Position numbers and translations under genes: made by a program
NCBI GenBank assembly: GCA_014925825.1
Contig: JACGCK010000101.1
Location: 107,346 to 171,345, forward strand
Direction of reading: 5' to 3'
Source: Pholiota molesta
Taxonomy: Eukaryota > Basidiomycota > Agaricomycetes > Agaricales > Strophariaceae
DNA: 64,000 nucleotides
Notes under the pieces: model-generated
What the model saw: only the letters and a program-made list of their open reading frames with translations
What the model was told of the DNA's origin: nothing
The model's database searches: none
Shown: positions 58,437-64,000 of the stretch, piece by piece
Position numbering within the stretch: the stretch's first letter is position 1
Layout of the letters: every line of letters starts with the position of its first letter

Positions 58437-59234
58437 TTATCGGGTCGAGGGCTGGTCTCCCGAGTGCGAAGTACCGTTCTCCACGCTTGATACCCGGTGC
58501 TGCAACTCTAATTCATTGTATTTTGGGGGACCGCCGTAAGTGTCATATGCGGGAAGGACGTCCTTATCGCTTAATTCTCCTTCGTGATCCAGGAATGCGG
58601 TATGTCCCAATCTGCGCCCGTCGGCGTCGATATCGGAAGCGTGAGTGCGTCTATTACCGTGCCCGAAATATGCAGCTGGATATGTCGCTAGATGTGGCAC
58701 GTCAAGATCATGTCGATACGCTGTTGGTTCGATGTTATAATTCGGGGAGGGCATTCCCACCGACGATGTCTGCCTGTGTGCTTGCCGGTGATGGGATATA
58801 GTCGCATGGGTATGACTGGGATAAAAGAATGAAGTGAAAGGTTGACTTCTTCGCTTCAGGCTGGTAATCCTGTCGAAGGATAAGGATCACTTGTTTGGCT
58901 TTTGCTTGAATTTTTTTAAAGTTACCTCCGTAGAATGATAGACGTTATGATTAGAAGGGCCAGTGCTAGGAAGATGTACTCCAATACTGACTATTGTGAT
59001 AAAAAGGTACATGAGATATTGAGTTTCTCTGTCACTAAAATTATTGCTTGCCTTCGTCAAGTCACTTTTTCCACTAGGAGGGACATCAAGAGAAGAATCA
59101 ATGCTTGGCGGAACGTTTTGAGGAGCTCGAATATTAAGCTCTCGGACTTTCAGGATGTGCACCTCCATTGAGTTTGCATCATCAAACGTTAAGACGACAC
59201 TGCCTCTTTTTGCTTTCAACGAAGAGAGAATCAT
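58437..59234 (-). CDS. Small single-pass membrane protein with PPxY tail
   Basis: Three exons join in one frame. Exon 1 starts MILSSLKAKRGSVVLTFDD (59,234) and ends VPPSGK before a GTGACT donor. Exon 2, after a GTCAG acceptor near 58,990, encodes one hydrophobic helix (LEYIFLALALLIITSIILRR). Exon 3 reads SHTHATISHHRQAHRQ, GMPSPNYNIEPTAYRHD, GRRLGHTAFLDHEGELSDKD and LPAYDTYGGPPKYNELE, stop TAA at 58,437. Order: a short N-terminal region of about 57 residues, the helix, then a long hydrophilic tail. GPPKYN is a PPxY motif, the usual ligand of WW domains in Nedd4/Rsp5 ubiquitin ligases and their adaptors. No N-terminal signal peptide is evident, so a longer upstream exon may be missing. Function unknown. 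Confidence 0.55.
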
Positions 59235-59529
59235 CGTGATAGATGGGATGTTGGCAGATGGCTAAAGGCTGTAAAGAATTATTGAATTGAGTATATTCGT
59301 TGCAAGTTACATACCAGTCAATGTAGGATCCAAGGCAGATCGATCATCGAGGAGAAAGCCAAGGCTTTCGATGATGCTGCCATGCAGTGTCAGGGTTTGG
59401 TCAGGGTCATCGTGTACCTCATGTTTGCGGGTAATTGGCAGCGTTGTCAGCACGTGACATTCCGAAAAATATGGTTGCTCGCTGTGCCCGGCATTGACCA
59501 ACGACCAGCGCTCAGCGCATATAGACGGG

Positions 59530-59966
59530 ATGCGCCCCACACAAGCCATTTTCAAATCCGGGCGTTCAGCATGGAAGGGTGAGTTCTGGGTCTTGTCAAT
59601 ATACGCGACACGCTCACGACTGAGCATATAGGCCCTTATTTCATTCCATTTCAAAACCTTCGCGAAGCGCTGGCGAATCATCAACCCATTTACACCCAGG
59701 CTAGGGCCTGTACAATCTTGCCCAATTTTGTTGGGTAAGTTATCACTTTTATGTTTCCGAGACCGTATCTTATCAGTCTCCCACAGGGCGAGGTTCATGG
59801 TACACAATGGGAAGGACTATCAACCCGTCGTAGTGACTCAGGACATGGTTGGGCATAAGCTTGGAGAGTTTTCGTTTACGAAGAAGAGGTTTACATATAA
59901 GTACGTGCTTCCTTCCACCTTTTCCTTTATTGTCGCTGAATATCTCTTAGAGCAACAAAAAAGTAG
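59530..59966 (+). CDS. RSM19: Mitochondrial small-subunit ribosomal protein uS19m
   Basis: A protein of the mitochondrial small ribosomal subunit head. Four exons (59,530-59,578; 59,632-59,734; 59,787-59,900; 59,951-59,966) splice to about 93 residues: [72 protein letters not shown] and KRFTYKATKK. The HNG..PV.V...MVGHKLGEF signature is that of the bacterial/mitochondrial S19 family, not the cytosolic form. The length fits bacterial S19 (about 92). Introns are 50-53 nt with canonical ends. The last exon is only 16 nt and holds the stop TAG. The reverse-strand frame over the same bases is a shadow. Confidence 0.93.
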
Positions 59967-62106
59967 TAATGCTGATATATATATTCTATTTAACCGTCGA
60001 AAGCCACCATGATTCTGGACGACTACCGACTGTGCATGTGCTACTACTTGCCTTTGCACTCATTATTCTTCAAATACGTCTGGCCATATATACTGCCCGG
60101 GTCCATGAAGCCATTCACGAGACCCTCGAAGCGATGCCCTAACTTTCTCAAGGGAATAATGTGTTTACTATAGGCTTTGACACAATGTCAATTAAAGACC
60201 GAGGAAGATGCGCCATTTCAATCCCTTGACCTCCTTTGACGCGGAAGAACAACAATCGTACCGAATATTATGCGCTCAATACATATCATGAACATCCTCC
60301 CGAATCAACGATTAGTCGTCAATTTGTCTTTCTTCCTATCTTTCAGCGCTTCTGGTGTGTCCTTGTTTTTCCCCTTGCCTACTTTGCTCCTCTCGGTGCG
60401 CAGTAATTGGAGCAAAATATTACATACCAGCGTGCGAATCCTCCCAAAAGGCTAGGCGTAAATCTGCGTAAATGCGTTGAAGGTAGAGCGCCTATGCGCG
60501 CCCTTGGCAAGGCTTGGCTGATTGTTACCAACGGCGCGCAGCAAATGTGGGAGCACATATACGGTATGGTACTTAGTTATCTTCCAAGCTTTAAAATTCG
60601 GTCTCTGACAATCTATCAACCATTCCCTCTCCCCCCCAAGAACTCGATTCGCGCAATCCCTACACTTTTCAACTCCCGCCCGCCCGGCTGTATTCTACGA
60701 CTCGTATAGATTGCGTATAGATCATCTCTCTTGACTAGACGCGCATCAAGCTTCAACAGTGTCGAAATGACACATCGCATTAAACAAGCTCTATGGGAAA
60801 CTCCGGGAACTTTGCTTGACGACTCCAGCCTTGCATTGCCTCGCTGAGGGCGTTGTCAACCAACGATGGAAATGGAGCTACCTCTACTTATATTACTGCT
60901 GGGGGATAGTGGACGGTTGGGAATTTATTACAAGTAAGTGCTGAACAAATTTTGAAACGCGCTGTTCCGATTTGATGCTATAGAAAGTTGTGAACGACGA
61001 ACTCAACATGGTCATCGAAACTCACTCATACTCACTATCGACTGACCTTATCCGTCTCTTCGGTTCATCCTCGAGGAGGTATTCTGTTCTCGATATTCCG
61101 GTATCCCACAGTCATCCCGCTACCGACACCACGATATACCGGCTACGACTTGGAACATTGTTCTAGGTAAGCTTGTTATACTCGAGTGCGTGGGGATGAA
61201 TGCACCGGAACACTGGTCAACAAGTCATATCCAATGGGATCCTGTTGATTTGTGTCCGTTTTCGGGGACGGGAATGTTGGTTGGGTAAAATATTGTAAAT
61301 GATGCAACGGACGTTCAAATTTTCAAGCTCAAGGCTTATCAGCGCTTGCCACTGAATGTTAGAAAGCAGATACTTATTCATCTTCCGTTTCGCAGGGATA
61401 TTGACGTTCATGCCTGGCCCACAGCTCCATTTACCTCTGGCCTGGATTTGGGAATGTCGGGGCGTCTTCGAAGCCCGAATTCCGACTCGACAATAACGGA
61501 ACCATCATCGAGGATTTGACAGCGGAGTGGCTGTACCTCCCACTATCCTACTCCTATGGCCTGCGTATGCTCTGTCTGACTCTAAAACTCTCATGCCGCT
61601 TCTCTGGATCATGTTATATATATCGTTATGTCCGTGCGCGTGTCATCGGCAGCTTCTTCCATGGGAAATAAGCAAGGATCCTCGAATTACCGGTGCTCGA
61701 AAGCTCAGTTCTTCTGACATGCATCTGGAAATGACGCGTTTCATAGGCTTTCAGTAACCCATCTTAGGACATCGAGCGCGACAGTGATACATACACTGAT
61801 TTGCGCTCTCAGCCTCGACTGCCGGAGTCTATTCTTATACGTCCTCTCCGTTATGCCCAACCGTGGAAATCATCGCATGCCCAATCTCAACTGTCCTGGT
61901 CGTAACTGTGTGTGTATGTGTCGATATGCTTTGCCACCTTTATGATTTCTCTATGTCTTGCGTCCTTCGCACACCCACTGTGATCCATTACCTTGGATGC
62001 AGATTCTCACTCATCGACATTATTTTTATCTTTGCCTCTGGGATCACACAGATGTTCAGCATTTACAGCTTTTCATGTTACAGCTATTATTCACGGCTGA
62101 AATGGG
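59967..62106. other. Gene-poor stretch, upstream of the peroxidase
   Basis: No conserved gene is recognised. A 50-codon frame with one hydrophobic segment lies at 59,972-60,140, inside the probable 3' UTR of uS19m. One TGCGCTC (61,802-61,808) fits the fungal metal-response consensus TGCRCNC, about 380 bp before the peroxidase start; a single match may be chance. Confidence 0.4.
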
Positions 62107-62113
62107 TATAAAA
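62107..62113 (+). promoter_or_regulatory. TATA box of the peroxidase gene
   Basis: TATAAAA lies 77 bp upstream of the peroxidase ATG, a usual distance for fungal class II peroxidase genes. A CT-rich stretch follows before the start codon. Confidence 0.7.
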
Positions 62114-62189
62114 GGCTTACTTTCAACCTCCAAAGTCTTCAGGATCTTCGGGCCTTCTCTCCTCTTAGTTCCAGCTAACAATCGCATCA

Positions 62190-63567
62190 ATGGCTTTCGC
62201 TCGTCTTTCAGCTATCGTCGCTCTTGCTCTTGGAGCTACCCAGATCGCTAACGCTGCTGTCACCAAGCGCGTTACTTGCTCTACTGGCCAGGTCACCGCC
62301 AATGCTGCCTGCTGCGGTTAGTATCATATATACCAATTTTGTTTATTGCATCTCATTCTCAATTTGCTCTAGCTCTCTTCCCGGCCGTCGACTTCCTCCA
62401 GACCAACCTTTCGACGGTGCTGAGTGCGGTGAAGAGGCTCACTCAGCTCTTCGCATTGCTTTCCACGACGCCATTGGCTTCTCCATCCACGGAGGAAAGG
62501 AGGAGGTGCCGATGGTTCCATTCTCGCCTTCAACTCCACCGAGCTTCAGTTCCACGCCAATGGAGGGTAAGCAACCTAATGACTTACATTAACAAGTATA
62601 CCTTGACTCATTCTATATTACCACTTACAGAATCGACGATATCGTTGCCAGTCAATTCCCTGTCTTCCAGGCCTTAGATTTGACTCCTGGTGACTTGTTA
62701 GTCTTCCTCATATTGCTTTCCTCTAAAGAGTATATCTGACGCCCCAATTTTATCTTAGCATCCATCTTGCCGCTGCCGTTGGCACTGCCAACTGCCCCGG
62801 TGCTCCCCAGCTGGAATTCTTCTTCGGTCGCCCCCCTCCTCTGGCCCCCGCCCCAGATTTGACCGTGCCAGAGCCCACTGACACTGTCACCGCTATTTTG
62901 GAGCGCTTCGCCGATGCTGGCTTCGCTCCCGATGAGGCTGTCGCTCTCCTCTCTTCGCACACCATCGCTGCAGCCGATGTTGTCGATGTCACCATCCCAG
63001 GAACCCCTTCGACTCCACCGCCGGAACTTTCGATACCCAAGTCTTCCTCGAGGTTCTCCTCAAGGGAACTGCCTTCCCCGGTAACGGTTCTCAAGCTGGT
63101 GAAGTCCTCTCCCCTCTCGCCGGTGAGATGCGTCTCCAGTCCGATTTCCGCATCTCCCAAGACCCCAGGACTGCCTGCTTGTGGCAAGCCATGGTTGGTA
63201 CGTATAATTCGAGATTTATCACATCCATCCTCTTCGGAGAACTAACTGTATCGTGGCCAATAGACGACCAGACCCGCATGCAGACCCAATTCAAGGCTGC
63301 TATGTCCAAGCTCCAAGTCCTCGGCCAGAACACCCGCAAGCTCATCGACTGCTCTGATGTTGTCCCAAGCCCGCAGCCTTCGCCGGCCCCATCAAGTTCC
63401 CCGCCAGCTTCTCAACAAGGATCTCCAACTCGCTGTAAGTCTCACATGGCCAAGGAAACCCGAACAATCTTCTGAATTATTCTTTTTAGTGCAACGAGTT
63501 GCGCTTCCCCAACATCGCCACTGTTGCTGGTCCCGCACCCACCGTCGCCCCTATCCCAGGATCTTAA
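62190..63567 (+). CDS. Secreted class II haem peroxidase, MnP-like with atypical Mn site, frame broken
   Basis: The start [19 protein letters not shown] gives a signal peptide, then a propeptide ending AVTKR (Kex2 type) before VTCSTGQ. Exons carry [18 protein letters not shown], the distal haem side [20 protein letters not shown] (Arg and His present), GGADGSI calcium ligands (after allowing a frame slip), [20 protein letters not shown], the proximal His in [39 protein letters not shown] and a short tail ending PTVAPIPGS (stop 63,565). Of the three Mn ligands of manganese peroxidases, the first Glu and the Asp are present but the second Glu is Ser. The position of the lignin/versatile peroxidase surface Trp (five before the proximal His) is Ala. 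Four one-base losses at homopolymers break the frame (near 62,412, 62,499, 63,007 and 63,368) and the phase of the last intron also does not fit. Either a recent pseudogene or consensus errors. Confidence 0.85.
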
Positions 63568-64000
63568 GCGCAGTCTGGGGAAATTGGTTATTTATTAAGG
63601 CTTCCTACGCATTAGAAAATTTTCAGCACTTTCATTATGTTCAGCTTTGTATTTCTTTAGCTTCAAAAACAAATTTTGAGTTTTTGGTTCATCTTTGATG
63701 CGTGATCCTTTGATCCTTGGTGTTTCGAATTGAGTCAAGAGAAGTTGCGCTACTGACGTGCAACTAAAGGTATTCTTATCTAAGTGAATGCCACCAGGAA
63801 TAACTATGTTAATCGATAAGATCTGTCAGTCTATGTACAAAGTGCCATTCTAGTTTCAGACTCGGCGCTTGCCCCAGTCCGACAATGCATTCAGCGCACA
63901 TTTTCAGCTCATGATCATGATGTGCACGCACCACAAACTATCGTGATTGATCATGACGCCGAATATATGTCCAACCACATGTGCAGACATGGCCAGAAAT
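63568..64000. other. 3' flank of the peroxidase
   Basis: No gene is seen. TCATGATCATGA (63,909-63,920) is a perfect palindrome. The peroxidase polyadenylation region probably lies within the first 150 bp. Confidence 0.4.

Noticed and set aside
59307..59807. 166-codon minus-strand frame
   Set aside because: It overlaps the well-supported uS19m exons on the other strand and has no motif of its own.
59972..60140. 50-codon plus-strand frame with a hydrophobic stretch (LLLAFALIILQIRLAIYTA) just after uS19m
   Set aside because: It is too short and isolated, lies in the probable 3' UTR, and matches no family I know; kept only as a note.

Overview
The window looks like nuclear DNA of a wood-decay-type basidiomycete (Agaricomycetes). 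The genes are interrupted by many GT-AG introns of about 45-75 nt. They include a secreted class II haem peroxidase, a family known from white-rot and related Agaricomycetes, an F-box/LRR-like protein, a microsomal P450, an FAD monooxygenase, a basidiomycete-type multi-pass membrane protein in two copies, and tRNA-Lys genes with introns. All calls come from reading the sequence; no database search was possible.

Layout. 1-9.4 kb: minus-strand genes for an F-box protein (cut by the left edge), a zinc-dependent alcohol dehydrogenase, a P450 and an FAD monooxygenase, with two tandem intron-containing tRNA-Lys(CTT) genes between the dehydrogenase and the P450. 9.4-24.9 kb: gene-poor, with two paralogous membrane proteins (12.2-14.0 and 20.1-21.7 kb) on either side of a 1.3-kb inverted-repeat transposon. 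That transposon sits in the 3' end of an unrecognised reading frame. 24.9-27.5 kb: the complete gene for glutamine:fructose-6-phosphate aminotransferase (GFAT), which commits fructose-6-P to UDP-GlcNAc and chitin.

25.8-52.0 kb is the most remarkable part: a head-to-tail array of three units of about 9.67 kb. Each unit has the 5' two-thirds of GFAT, then a GC-rich block of degenerate repeated exon-like modules, then three nested repeats of about 480 bp. Units A and B go on into a 'TTTGGGCATCCC' minisatellite and a short-repeat zone. Only the left-most unit (A) is joined to the GFAT 3' exons; the GFAT pieces in units B and C stop at one shared breakpoint and are damaged. Unit C is cut at 52,033 by an LTR element with near-identical 403-bp LTRs. 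Its interior has no visible gag/pol but carries an array of about 329-bp repeats.

57.5-64 kb: ordinary sequence with a small single-pass membrane protein with a PPxY tail, the four-exon gene for mitochondrial ribosomal protein uS19m, and a secreted class II peroxidase that keeps two of the three Mn ligands and has several one-base breaks at homopolymers. Similar one-base differences separate the array units, so consensus errors must be excluded before any of these genes is called dead.
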